A DNA stretch of 57,198 nucleotides from Candidatus Babeliales bacterium (GCA_019746485.1 JAIERW010000005.1:79078-136275); one strand, 5' to 3'. Positions 42,639 to 51,743 are shown, counted from the first letter of the stretch. A program made the numbers and translations. Notes: generated by a model from the sequence alone, not told the origin.

Positions 42639-43642
42639 TTTGTATCAATCGCTTCATGGAGAAAAGCTAAAGCCAGTTCTAGCATATCCCGCTGGTTCTC
42701 TAATGATATTCTACCTTCATAGTATTGCTTTAAAACCATAGCCAAAGTAGATCCCGGCATATGCGTTTCCTTCAGCGGATCCTTTGTTCTGGATAGTAAG
42801 AAGAGAATTAGCCCGTAAAAAAGCGATACTGCTTTTTTCATGAGCTTTAAGTGATCTTTATCCTGTTGCGATGCTTCTTTGCCCAAATACAAACTCAAAA
42901 ATTCATTTTCCATAGCACCATCATACTGATAAAAAATAATGACCGTTGCAACATCAACAAAAGGATCATCAAGACCAGCATTCTCAAAATCTATAAATTT
43001 GACCTCTTGATCGGTAAAAAATATATTGTTCGGATTTAAGTCTCTATGAGTCGAACATTTTGGATAGGCATCTAAAGAAGATATTTCATCTAAAAGATGA
43101 GCAATTTTTTTTCGATCTATACCCTTGGGCAAGATGCTTACTTTACTATCAAACGTCTTTATCTGCTCAACTAATGAAACATGACTACAAAATGCAGGGC
43201 CGCGATGCATTTTTTTAAGAGCCTCAACAAGCTTGATCATTTCTTGATGTCGATCGTTAGGTTTTGCACAAGCCTCCAAAAAAGACATTATCAACTTTCC
43301 TTGCACAACATCATAAGCATATAATTCAGGACCATACCCATTTTCTGAAGCAATTTTTTGCGCACTGATTTCTCGTATTCTGTCTTCTTCAGAACGATGG
43401 CTTATATCTCTGAGCACATAATTTTTTGTACCATTTGAGACTTTATACAACTGAGCTCCTGAAGCTCCGCCTTTAAGAACCGTAGTTTGTTGATATGCGC
43501 GGCCAAAAAGTGATCTATCATCTGAAAATTTTTTATCCAAACCATAACTAACTAATTTCTTGTCCAATGATGTTTGCATGCATCCCGTTAAGAGAACAGC
43601 ACTTACCATCAACAACTTAATCATCATGTTGTACTTCATCAT
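42635..43642 (-). CDS. Lipoprotein APH / choline-kinase-like phosphotransferase
   Basis: The 335-residue protein starts with a lipoprotein signal peptide with lipobox LLTGC (Cys21). The rest is an aminoglycoside-phosphotransferase-fold kinase: a nucleotide-binding [11 protein letters not shown] (58-68), YVLRD (the VLR of LicA and choline kinases), the Brenner motif HRDLNPNN (199-206, catalytic D201) and FIDFE (216-220, metal-binding D218). The [10 protein letters not shown] segment also fits LicA/choline kinase. An ATP-dependent kinase anchored outside the cytoplasm is unusual. Its ATG overlaps the uvrA stop by 4 nt (ATGA), and it is flanked by a direct repeat of the uvrA 3' end, which marks it as an insertion. 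Confidence 0.82.
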   Translation of the reverse strand: MMKYNMMIKLLMVSAVLLTGCMQTSLDKKLVSYGLDKKFSDDRSLFGRAYQQTTVLKGGASGAQLYKVSNGTKNYVLRDISHRSEEDRIREISAQKIASENGYGPELYAYDVVQGKLIMSFLEACAKPNDRHQEMIKLVEALKKMHRGPAFCSHVSLVEQIKTFDSKVSILPKGIDRKKIAHLLDEISSLDAYPKCSTHRDLNPNNIFFTDQEVKFIDFENAGLDDPFVDVATVIIFYQYDGAMENEFLSLYLGKEASQQDKDHLKLMKKAVSLFYGLILFLLSRTKDPLKETHMPGSTLAMVLKQYYEGRISLENQRDMLELALAFLHEAIDTN

Positions 43643-46251
43643 TTCAGATATTTTTTTAGATACTGCCCGGTCAAGCTACCTTTAACCTTGCACACCGCTT
43701 CTGGCGTGCCGCTAGCAACCACCAGACCGCCTTGGTCGCCACCTTCGGGCCCAATGTCAATCAAGTAGTCAACGCACTTGAGCACGTCCAGGTTATGTTC
43801 AATAACCAAGACCGTGTTGCCGCGATTAACCAAGTTGTCTAGCACAACCAAGAGCTTTTCAACGTCGCAGCTGTGCAAGCCGGTTGTTGGCTCATCAAGA
43901 ATGTACATCGTGTTTTTGTCGCGCTTGGCCAACTCATTAACCAACTTGATCCGTTGCGCTTCACCACCAGAAAGGGTAGTAGAAGCCTGGCCAAGCTTAA
44001 TGTAATCGAGCCCCACCTCGCACAAAAAGTCTAAACGCTTTTTGATGCTGGTAAAATGTTCAAAAAATTCACGCGCTTCCAAAACCGACATATTCAACAC
44101 GTCGTAAATGTTCTTGCCTTTGTAGTAAATTTCCAACGTTTGTTGGTTGTAGCGCTTGCCTTTGCATGACTTACACACAACAATAACGTCTTCCAAAAAG
44201 TGCATAGAAACTTTAATAATGCCCTCACCGCTACATTCAAAACAACGCCCTTCAGCAACGTTAAAGCTGAAACGACCTTGTTTATAACCGCGCGCATTAC
44301 TTTCAGGCAGGCTGGAAAACAGCTTTCTGATTTCGTCAAAAATGCCCAAGTAGGTTGCAGGGTTAGAGCGCGGCGTGCGGCCGATTGGACTTTGGTCTAC
44401 CATCACCATATTTTTAATATTATCCAGCCCCTCAATCTCGTCAAAGCCGCGGCCAATGGAATAGCCAAGGCTAAAGTACTGGCGCAACGCTGGTGCCAAC
44501 GTTTGCATAATCAACGAGCTTTTACCAGAACCAGAAACACCAGAGACGGCAACAAAAACACCAAGCGGTATTTGTACATTTAAATTTTTAAGGTTGTTGG
44601 CATTAGCACCCTTGAGCGTAATAAACGCGCGCGGAGCACGGCGCTTGGCCGGTGCCACAATACCACGCTTGCCAGAAAGGTAGGCACCGGTAAGCGAGTG
44701 TTCATTATGTTTCATTTCTTCAGGCGTACCAAACGCGGTAACCTCGCCACCCAAAATACCGGCAGCTGGGCCCATGTCAATTAAATAATCGGCCTCGCGA
44801 ATAGTGTCCATGTCGTGCTCAACCACCACCACCGTGTTGCCTTGATCACGCAAGAGCTTGAGCGTGGCAATTAAACGATCGTTATCGCGTTGGTGCAAAC
44901 CAATGCTCGGTTCGTCCAAAATGTAGAGCACGCCGCTGAGCGCAGAGCCAATCTGCGTTGCCAAACGAATGCGCTGCCCCTCACCACCAGAAAGTGTTCT
45001 GGCCGTACGTGCCAACGTTAAATACGAAAGACCAACGTTGTCTAAAAAGCTCAAGCGGCTGATAATTTCGCGCACCAACGGCTCTGCAATCTCTTGCATT
45101 TCGTCAGTCAACGTAAAACTTTTCATTTCTTTTAATAAAGCGCCAATCGACATCATGCAGTAGTGAGCAATATTTTTGCCTTTAATCCGCACCGCCAACA
45201 CTTCATCTTTTAAGCGCATGCCTTTACACCAGTCGCATGGACGCTCAGAATAGCCAAAGCTCAAATAGTACGAGCCGCCGCCCTCTTCGCCTTCTTCGCT
45301 ATTTTGAGCGTTACTGTCGTAACCCTGTTCGTAGGTAAAGCCAAGGCCGTGACAGTTTTCGCAGGCGCCAATGGGCGAGTTGAACGAGAAAAAGCGCGGT
45401 TCAAGCTCAGGGAATGAGCGTACGCACTCAACGCAAATGCGATGAGCCGAATAAACACGCTCTTTGCCTTTGTCGTTAATAATGCTGCACAAACCGCCAT
45501 TTAACGCAAAGGCCTTTTCAATACCTTCTTGCAAACGCGTCTTATCTTCTTCGCTGACTTCAATTTTGTCTACTAACACGCTAATGTTGTGTTTTACATG
45601 TTTTTCAAGTTTAAGCGCGGCAATTTCTTTAACATCTTTAAAACGATGCTCGGTGCCGTCAATAGAAAAGCGGAAGTAGCCACGCTCAAAAAAGCGAACC
45701 AATTCCTTTTGAAACTCACCCTTTTTCTCAATAGCAATCGGCGAGGCAATGGTAACAATGCTGCTTACCGGCTTGTCGGTCTTTTCGTGCTCATGCCCAG
45801 GGCCGTAGGTAGCAATAAGCATGTTGGTAATGCGCTCAGGAGATTCGGCGCTAATAACTGCGTCGCACTCAGGGCAGTGTGGCGTACCAACGCGCGCAAA
45901 AAGCACGCGGAAATAATCATAAATTTCGGTAATGGTACCAACGGTAGAACGAGGGTTGTAGCCAACCGTCTTTTGGTCGATGGCAATTGCTGGGCATAGC
46001 CCTTCAATCTTTTCAACGTCGGGCCGCTTGCTTACACCCAAAAATTGGCGGGCGTACGATGACAACGACTCAACATAGCGACGTTTGCCTTCGGCATAGA
46101 GCGTGTCCAGCGCTAATGAACTTTTACCTGACCCTGAAGGCCCGGTAATAACAACCAGCTGTTCCTTGGGAATTTGGACGGAAACTGATTTAAGATTGTG
46201 CTCTTTGGCACCGGTAACTTTGATAAAACCTTTGTTATTGTTATTGTTCAT
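43639..46251 (-). CDS. uvrA: Excinuclease ABC subunit A
   Basis: UvrA is the damage-sensing ABC ATPase of nucleotide excision repair. Two ABC modules are complete: Walker A GPSGSGKSSL and GVSGSGKSSL, signatures LSGGEGQRIRLA and LSGGEAQRIKL, and two zinc modules (CPEC..., CVEC/CENC; CFEC...CKSC). The length (870 residues) is a little below that of E. coli UvrA. The ATG at 46251 with upstream gggg is chosen over a TTG at 46257. The last 40 codons (43639-43765) are duplicated at 42525-42638. The stop overlaps the start of the kinase gene. Confidence 0.96.
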   Translation of the reverse strand: MNNNNNKGFIKVTGAKEHNLKSVSVQIPKEQLVVITGPSGSGKSSLALDTLYAEGKRRYVESLSSYARQFLGVSKRPDVEKIEGLCPAIAIDQKTVGYNPRSTVGTITEIYDYFRVLFARVGTPHCPECDAVISAESPERITNMLIATYGPGHEHEKTDKPVSSIVTIASPIAIEKKGEFQKELVRFFERGYFRFSIDGTEHRFKDVKEIAALKLEKHVKHNISVLVDKIEVSEEDKTRLQEGIEKAFALNGGLCSIINDKGKERVYSAHRICVECVRSFPELEPRFFSFNSPIGACENCHGLGFTYEQGYDSNAQNSEEGEEGGGSYYLSFGYSERPCDWCKGMRLKDEVLAVRIKGKNIAHYCMMSIGALLKEMKSFTLTDEMQEIAEPLVREIISRLSFLDNVGLSYLTLARTARTLSGGEGQRIRLATQIGSALSGVLYILDEPSIGLHQRDNDRLIATLKLLRDQGNTVVVVEHDMDTIREADYLIDMGPAAGILGGEVTAFGTPEEMKHNEHSLTGAYLSGKRGIVAPAKRRAPRAFITLKGANANNLKNLNVQIPLGVFVAVSGVSGSGKSSLIMQTLAPALRQYFSLGYSIGRGFDEIEGLDNIKNMVMVDQSPIGRTPRSNPATYLGIFDEIRKLFSSLPESNARGYKQGRFSFNVAEGRCFECSGEGIIKVSMHFLEDVIVVCKSCKGKRYNQQTLEIYYKGKNIYDVLNMSVLEAREFFEHFTSIKKRLDFLCEVGLDYIKLGQASTTLSGGEAQRIKLVNELAKRDKNTMYILDEPTTGLHSCDVEKLLVVLDNLVNRGNTVLVIEHNLDVLKCVDYLIDIGPEGGDQGGLVVASGTPEAVCKVKGSLTGQYLKKYLK

Positions 46252-46822
46252 CAGCAAACCCCCTGCGTTCTATTCTGTTAATTTTTTACGCACTATTGCT
46301 ATTTCTAGGCCCGTTCTAATCCCTCGTCTTTTATCCTTCGACCCTTCGAGACATCCGACTTCGCTCTTCGAGCTACGACGGATTCCTCAGGGCAGGCGGG
46401 AAGGGCCTTTGGGTACTCAAGACCAAGCTGCTCACAATTCACTACCCCGGCATAGCTTTAACATCCATCGATTCTTCAATCGACATCTTCTCACCCCGTT
46501 CTCCCTGAGGAAGAACTCGTAGAGTTCTGTCTCGAAGGGTCGAATGGGTAGAGCTGAGCAGGCTCAAGAGCCTAATTCAGGCAGAAAAAGCTAATCAGGA
46601 AGAGTATACTACAAAACACCGCAAATGTCACGCCGCCCCAAGAGGCCGTTTTTAGTGTCAAAACCAGCTAAAAATGGCCCTTAAACGCAATTTTTTTAGA
46701 AGATATTGCAGAATTACAAAAATTATATACTATGAAATCTTGCGCCGTTTTTTTTGGTAAAAATAAGTGCATAGTGAATAAATGTTTTCTAATAGAAATT
46801 CTAGCTAGTGGAGATTACGAGA
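46252..46822. other. Intergenic region with nested inverted repeats, no gene
   Basis: No convincing gene is present. The left half (46337-46544) is a repeat-like element described separately. The right half is AT-rich and holds the start region of the gene at 46823. Confidence 0.5.
46337..46544. repeat. Nested inverted-repeat element (repeat-like intergenic DNA)
   Basis: Outer arms ttcgacccttcgagac (46337-46352) and gtctcgaagggtcgaa (46529-46544) are exact reverse complements. Inner arms ttcctcaggg (46383-46392) and ccctgaggaa (46503-46512) pair in the same order. The base composition is unlike the neighbouring AT-rich DNA, and no protein is encoded. It resembles interspersed palindromic elements seen in several host-dependent bacteria; no second full copy was found in this window. 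Confidence 0.7.
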
Positions 46823-47302
46823 ATGAAAAGATCGCTTGTTTATTCGTCGTTGGTAACTACCAGTATCGCCCTCGGGATTTTTCTGGTACACGGCAAAAAG
46901 ATTGCCTCCAGCAACCACCAACACCAGCAAACGGTCTTCGACAACTTTCTCCGCTCCCAATCAAACACCAACATTGCGGTTACGCATCCCCACGAGTGGC
47001 CGGCAAGCATGTACAAAGATGCCCTGCTCTACAATCTGCGCCACCATGATTCTCATGTGTTGGACAAAAATTACCTCGTGCCACTATTTTTAATGGCCAA
47101 CCGAGACCATGCTAAAGCCCGCCAGCTTTTGCAACATGGCACTACTGATGCTGATCTTGCTGAGTTGGTTGCAAACAATCCTGAAGCTAAAGACGTATTT
47201 GCAACTATCAGAAGCAATAACCGTGGTAAAAACTTTTTCGCTGAATTAGCAAACTATATTCAAGCAATTGACGTAACATCAGAAGGAAAAACAAATGCTT
47301 AA
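46823..47302 (+). CDS. Small membrane-anchored protein of unknown function
   Basis: The ATG at 46823 follows ggag at 8 bases; the frame upstream to 46808 would need a GTG. The 159-residue product has an N-terminal signal or membrane anchor (about 4-21, VYSSLVTTSIALGIFLV) and a short helical domain with HPHEWPASMYKDALLYNL. The gene ends 8 nt inside the start of the cis-prenyltransferase gene, so the two are coupled. No family is recognised. Confidence 0.6.
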   Translation: MKRSLVYSSLVTTSIALGIFLVHGKKIASSNHQHQQTVFDNFLRSQSNTNIAVTHPHEWPASMYKDALLYNLRHHDSHVLDKNYLVPLFLMANRDHAKARQLLQHGTTDADLAELVANNPEAKDVFATIRSNNRGKNFFAELANYIQAIDVTSEGKTNA

Positions 47303-48116
47303 AAAAATTAACCAAGCAACAATGTTCAGATTATCTTTGGTAGTTGCGTTATTTGTAGTAAACGCTTTGAATGCACAAACAGCAGAAAAATCATCTATTA
47401 TTACAACGAACAACAAATCTGCATCAAAGTCTCTTAATCATATTGCCTTTATTGCAGACGGAAACAGACGCTGGGCAAAATCAAAAGGACTATCGCCACT
47501 TGAAGGTCATAGAGTTGGCTTCCTTGAAACAGCTCCCCTTCTCTTAAAAAAATCGTGGGAAGCTGGAATTCACACAGTAACATTGTGGGGCTTTTCTACG
47601 GGCAACTGGAACAGAGGCAAAGAAGAAATAGACAACCTCATGATTCTATTTGAGCAACTGATCAATAAGATGCTTCCTGTTGCCAAAGAAATAGGCGTAA
47701 AAATAGTTCATCTTGGAAGAAAAAATAAAATTCCTCAAACTCTGTTAGATACAATAAATAAAGCCGAACAAGAAACCGCAAATTTCTCAAACTATATTTT
47801 CAACTTTGGCATAGACTATAGCGGCAGAGATGATATTTGTAGAGCGTTCAAAAAAATAGCTGCTACCGGAATTAACATGGAAGATGTTACCGAAAAGATT
47901 ATCTCAGACCATATTGACACAGCACACCAACCATACCAAAATCCCGATTTAATGATTCGTACCTCTGGCGAGCTACGGCTATCAGGCTTTATGGCATGGG
48001 AATCAACATATAGCGAACTTTATTTCCCTGAAGAATACTTTCCTGCCTTGAATGAAGAATCGCTGAAAAAAGCTATCGCTGTTTTCAATGAAAGAGTAAG
48101 AACTTTCAGCAAATAG
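47295..48116 (+). CDS. uppS: Cis-prenyltransferase (UppS family) with N-terminal signal peptide
   Basis: UppS makes undecaprenyl diphosphate, the lipid carrier for peptidoglycan and LPS. The 273-residue protein has the family motifs IAFIADGNRRWAKSKG (catalytic Asp), the GFSTGNWNRGKEE segment (usually ENW, here GNW), NFGIDYSGRDDI (usually N-x-A-x-x-YGGR-x-E-I) and RTSGELRLSGFMAWES with YSELYF. Unusually, residues 1-30 (MFRLSLVVALFVVNALNA) form a hydrophobic signal-peptide-like leader before the enzyme. A second, ordinary-looking uppS lies at the right end of the window. Exported or membrane-tethered function, or altered product, is possible. Start: ATG after agga, overlapping the previous gene by 8 nt. 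Confidence 0.82.
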   Translation: MLKKINQATMFRLSLVVALFVVNALNAQTAEKSSIITTNNKSASKSLNHIAFIADGNRRWAKSKGLSPLEGHRVGFLETAPLLLKKSWEAGIHTVTLWGFSTGNWNRGKEEIDNLMILFEQLINKMLPVAKEIGVKIVHLGRKNKIPQTLLDTINKAEQETANFSNYIFNFGIDYSGRDDICRAFKKIAATGINMEDVTEKIISDHIDTAHQPYQNPDLMIRTSGELRLSGFMAWESTYSELYFPEEYFPALNEESLKKAIAVFNERVRTFSK

Positions 48117-48132
48117 CAAATCTTAAACTTGG

Positions 48133-48169
48133 TCGGAATACTTTTTTATGAGTGAAAAAAGTATTCCGA
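48133..48169. terminator. Hairpin terminator between convergent genes
   Basis: Arms tcggaatactttttt and aaaaaagtattccga flank a short loop. The hairpin covers the last codons and stop of the minus-strand gene at 48146. Confidence 0.75.
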
Positions 48170-49423
48170 TCTTGTCTCAAAATTTTTATTTTTTTCTCGA
48201 ATATCACGTTTATATAACGTAATTTTCCAATCCTCCAACTTCAGGGCAGAATATACTATGACAAAAGCATCATAGAAAAAATCAAAAGCCAATCTGTAAG
48301 GCTCTGCAGATGTCGACAAAACCGTCCAAGCAGTTGCACTGCCCTCTGGTTCTAGAAGTCGCAAACCATCCATTTTTTCGTATGAAACTCGCTTGCGAAT
48401 ATCTTGTATTACAGAACGCATGACTATACTTTCAGCTTCTTTTTGTAAAAGATCAGCTTTAGATATATCGAAGAAATCAATCTTTTTTTCCATGGCCCGC
48501 TTCAAGAATGACGCATAGAACTGTTCCTTAGTTCGCTCAGCATGCTCATCTCGAATAAACGGTTTTAACTTAAAGTAATTCAGTTTATTAGAAGAATCTT
48601 GCACAAAAGGCATAGTACAATAAAGCGTTAAAGGCAATGTATTGAAAAAAGAACGCATATCATTAATCATGACATCTTTTTGTTTAAATAATGGTTGAGC
48701 TCTCAGTTCAAGCTCTCTATATAGCGTATGCTGCCTCCAATAATCAAAAAATTCATTTGTGCCTTTCAAGTAAACAACGTTGTTTGGGTTCTGCTTTAAA
48801 AGCCTTAAAACAATAGAAAGTATCTCGAGAGTATATGCCGAACGATTAGCTACGTTGCCCAGAAAAACAATATAATCATTGGGATTTTTGATAACTAAAT
48901 TTTCATCAATAATATTAAGTTCTTTTAGTTTTTCTAAATAACGAACAAACGGATGAAAAGAGCCTTGAATCGCCCCAAAAACAACAACTCTTGAATTCGG
49001 CTTAACTTCCAATTTTTGCACAAAATCACCAATCCAACCTTGCTGTTCACGATCTTTGGTTACATCAAGCAGAATTGTCTTAAAAAAGCTTGGTGAAAAA
49101 AGAGGCCTGCTTCGCAATCCACAATAATAAAATAGCCCTGCAATTTTTTCTTTAGTAGTACGCCACATTGAAGGACCAAAGTTTTTTTGATAATACAATT
49201 CATAGTTAGGATTTGCTATATTATCCCAATCCATCTTTATAAATTCATCAATTGTCTTTGCATACTCTTGCAGCTCCCTCAGCGTTTTAAAACCTTCGAT
49301 ATAATACGGTCGAGGCAAAACCATAAATAAAGTAGCTACCCCAAGAAGTACTGCCCCAACAATACCAATAATCCATTTTTTGCTTTTAACTGGCTTCTCT
49401 AGCGTTTTTTTATTCTCTTCCAT
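48146..49423 (-). CDS. Membrane-anchored PPP-family phosphatase-like protein, probably catalytically dead
   Basis: The 425-residue protein starts after an aggag Shine-Dalgarno sequence and has one N-terminal membrane helix (about 17-36). Residues 145-225 follow the layout of calcineurin-type PPP phosphatases: VVVFGAIQG (150-154 for GDxHG), IVFLGNVANRS (189-195 for GDxxDRG) and VVYLKGTNEF (221-224 for GNHE). Each metal-ligand position is altered: D to A151, H to Q153, D to N190, D to N193, N to T222, H to N223. It is therefore a degenerate phosphatase, possibly a binding or scaffold protein. It lies 9 nt after the channel-like gene and probably shares its transcript. Confidence 0.65.
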   Translation of the reverse strand: MEENKKTLEKPVKSKKWIIGIVGAVLLGVATLFMVLPRPYYIEGFKTLRELQEYAKTIDEFIKMDWDNIANPNYELYYQKNFGPSMWRTTKEKIAGLFYYCGLRSRPLFSPSFFKTILLDVTKDREQQGWIGDFVQKLEVKPNSRVVVFGAIQGSFHPFVRYLEKLKELNIIDENLVIKNPNDYIVFLGNVANRSAYTLEILSIVLRLLKQNPNNVVYLKGTNEFFDYWRQHTLYRELELRAQPLFKQKDVMINDMRSFFNTLPLTLYCTMPFVQDSSNKLNYFKLKPFIRDEHAERTKEQFYASFLKRAMEKKIDFFDISKADLLQKEAESIVMRSVIQDIRKRVSYEKMDGLRLLEPEGSATAWTVLSTSAEPYRLAFDFFYDAFVIVYSALKLEDWKITLYKRDIREKNKNFETRSEYFFHS

Positions 49424-49432
49424 TAAAATCTC

Positions 49433-50545
49433 CTACTTGAGGATGTAGGTTACCACAACAATAAACAATGTAATCGCCACAAAAAAGCCGTACGTGTTAA
49501 TGCGCTCAGTAATACGCGGTGGATACAACACCGCATCGGCCTCAGGCCGATCTACCGGCTCAAATTTATCTTTATCTATAGAAATCATGTACTGACGAAT
49601 CAGTAGCAGCTGGAAAATAAAAATAAAAAATGAGAGCACAAGAAAGAAAATAAAGAATTTATCAGTCACCGTAAAATAACCAACTTTAGGACTCATATTT
49701 TCGATAACAAAACGATACCCAAGTAAGGCGGTAATGGCCGTAGCCGACAAGGTAATTTTTGAGATGTAGCTGTTAAAGCTCATTAAAAAAGTTAAGAGCG
49801 CCAGCAACACTGATGCAAAAAGCGGCACAAAAATAACCAGCATTTTTTTGATCCCACCCTTTTTAAAGTCGATAATAAAAACCGCTTTGGGAATGCCAAT
49901 CTTTTTGTCTTCATGATATTGATCGTAATGTAAGGCAGTATAGCCCGAAAAGGCACGCAGTGACTCAACCTCCCAGTCTGCCGTAAAAACCTCTTCATCA
50001 ATCACAAACGAAAGTGAGTCGACGTCATCGTCAAAGTACATTTCGCTTGGCGAAACAAATTCGTTAATGAGTTCAATAGAAAGCCGATGATCTTCAAGCG
50101 GAAAACGCTTGAAAGTCAAATTAGTATGCAGGGAAACAATAACATTATATTTTGCATTAATTTTGTTACCATCCATCGTCACTTTTGGCTCCGAGCGTGA
50201 CAAAATTTCGCTACGCTCAAAAGAAAATTTTTCAACAGTTTCAAGCGCAATTTCGTTTTTGTTAAACTCAAACCAAACAATTGCTTCCATAACAAAACTG
50301 TTAGTCACAAAATCAAACTTTGAAAAATTTTTTATACATAAGCCAGCACGTACTTGAGCAGCAATATCACGAAACTGAGTACGTACCAATAAATTAACCG
50401 GCGCAACATTTGGCACTGGGTCTTCAGCTCGAAAATGCCGCAACGTAAAACCAACCAGCACCATAACATAAACCATGCTCAGCATCAGCAAAAGAAACTT
50501 TACTTTAACATTATGCCAGCGCCCGGCCCGCACGTTATTCATCAT
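49433..50545 (-). CDS. Pentameric ligand-gated ion channel-like protein (Cys-loop superfamily, prokaryotic type)
   Basis: The 370-residue protein has an N-terminal membrane helix (about 14-36), a beta-rich extracellular domain with the pLGIC landmark FKRFPLEDHRLSIEL (around 155-170), and four membrane helices in the C-terminal part (M1 near 234-258, M2 SATAITALLGYRFVIENMSP near 268-290, M3 near 298-320, M4 near 350-368). The Pro after M2 and the M2-M3 loop fit the superfamily. Prokaryotic homologues include GLIC and ELIC. The ATG at 50545 is taken as the start; a GTG at 50551 is possible. The gene overlaps the end of the binding-protein gene by about 11 nt, which suggests a receptor-channel pair. 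Confidence 0.68.
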   Translation of the reverse strand: MMNNVRAGRWHNVKVKFLLLMLSMVYVMVLVGFTLRHFRAEDPVPNVAPVNLLVRTQFRDIAAQVRAGLCIKNFSKFDFVTNSFVMEAIVWFEFNKNEIALETVEKFSFERSEILSRSEPKVTMDGNKINAKYNVIVSLHTNLTFKRFPLEDHRLSIELINEFVSPSEMYFDDDVDSLSFVIDEEVFTADWEVESLRAFSGYTALHYDQYHEDKKIGIPKAVFIIDFKKGGIKKMLVIFVPLFASVLLALLTFLMSFNSYISKITLSATAITALLGYRFVIENMSPKVGYFTVTDKFFIFFLVLSFFIFIFQLLLIRQYMISIDKDKFEPVDRPEADAVLYPPRITERINTYGFFVAITLFIVVVTYILK

Positions 50546-51743
50546 TTTCACTTTCTTTGTCAGAAATCAACGGCTTACCAACCCCCTCATTAATCCACAC
50601 ACGCGGCGAGAGCGAACGGTCGAGCGGATTAAAGCGCACTTCAAAACCTTTGTACACTTCATTAAATTTCTCAAAGCCGGCAATAATTTTTGGAATAGTG
50701 GGCACACCATCAATCCGACTGATGCACTCTGTCAGCAACTCAAGGCCGAGGTAGGCCTCAAAATAAAACGGCGTGTCGGCCCGGAACGACAAAAAGCTCT
50801 TCATCGCTTCACGATACTCACGCGCAATTTGCGCATCAGATGTCTGCGAATCAGGCACCACGGAGCTGACAATTAAATCAATACCACGGGCAGTCTTGAG
50901 CAACTTTTGAATCGTGTTCAATTCAGAAAGCCCCACAAACAATGCATTGTGCAGGCCAGCATCCAGCGCTTTGCCAATAAAATTGTACGCAGGCCGCGCA
51001 TGCGCCAGACAAAAAATAACGTTGGGCGAGGCACTGACCAACTCTTTGAGCGCCGGCTTTACCCGCACCGACCCCTGCGGATACGAAGCAGTTTTTACCG
51101 CTTGAATCCCACGCCGCTGCAACGTTTCAGTCAACGTTTGCAGGGCACGCTTGCCCCACTCACTCGCTTCATACAAAATGGCAATCTCACTGCGGAAGCG
51201 TTTTTTAACCACATAATTTACCAGTGTCTCAATCTCTTTGTCGTACGACGGCCGGAAGTAAATAACATTCTCATATTTTTTTTGCCGCAACGAAACATTG
51301 CCTTCAAACGGAAACAAAAAGAGCGCTTTCTTTTTGCGCATCCACCCTTCAAGCGACAAAAACATTTCCGTGCCCATCAGGCCTGCCACCAGCGGCGACT
51401 GCTGCGTAATCATATTCTTTGCATTCTTGGTCCCCTCGCGCCCTAGCAGCTCATTGTTGCCACGATGCCGCACCAAAAAGCTCCCGCGCCCGCGGCTCTC
51501 TTCTGGCAAAAATTCCATGCCTTTTAAAAAGTTGAGCGAACTTGCCAGCATCTGCTTGCCAACCAGCGCATTGTCGCCGTGCAAAGCAAATGATGAACAG
51601 AGCGGTATGATTGTTTTGCCATCATCCCGCTGGACCGGCAACGCTGGATAGGCACTTGGCTGCTCGACGGCGGCTGCGCACCAGCCTGGAGCGACCAGCG
51701 TTAGCACAAAAGAAAAAAACAGAACGATATTTTTAATCTTCAT
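50535..51743 (-). CDS. Type-1 periplasmic binding protein (LivJ / receptor-family ligand-binding)
   Basis: The ATG at 51743 starts a signal peptide (MKIKNIVLFFSFVLTLVAPGWCAAA) with ggggaa upstream. The mature part has the type-1 solute-binding fold of LivJ and eukaryotic receptor ectodomains: IPLCSSFALHGDNALVGKQML at the start, PLVAGLMGTEMFL, FRPSYDKEIETLVNYVV, IAILYEASEWGKRALQTL, and a C-terminal domain with FVGLSELNTIQKLL and YLGLELLTECI. No ABC permease genes are nearby; instead the gene overlaps the channel-like gene. It could hand its ligand to the channel or tune it. The ligand is unknown. Confidence 0.72.
   Translation of the reverse strand: MKIKNIVLFFSFVLTLVAPGWCAAAVEQPSAYPALPVQRDDGKTIIPLCSSFALHGDNALVGKQMLASSLNFLKGMEFLPEESRGRGSFLVRHRGNNELLGREGTKNAKNMITQQSPLVAGLMGTEMFLSLEGWMRKKKALFLFPFEGNVSLRQKKYENVIYFRPSYDKEIETLVNYVVKKRFRSEIAILYEASEWGKRALQTLTETLQRRGIQAVKTASYPQGSVRVKPALKELVSASPNVIFCLAHARPAYNFIGKALDAGLHNALFVGLSELNTIQKLLKTARGIDLIVSSVVPDSQTSDAQIAREYREAMKSFLSFRADTPFYFEAYLGLELLTECISRIDGVPTIPKIIAGFEKFNEVYKGFEVRFNPLDRSLSPRVWINEGVGKPLISDKESENDE

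Noticed and set aside
46337..46544. CRISPR array
   Set aside because: The arms are inverted and nested, with no regularly spaced direct repeats; no cas genes are present in the window.
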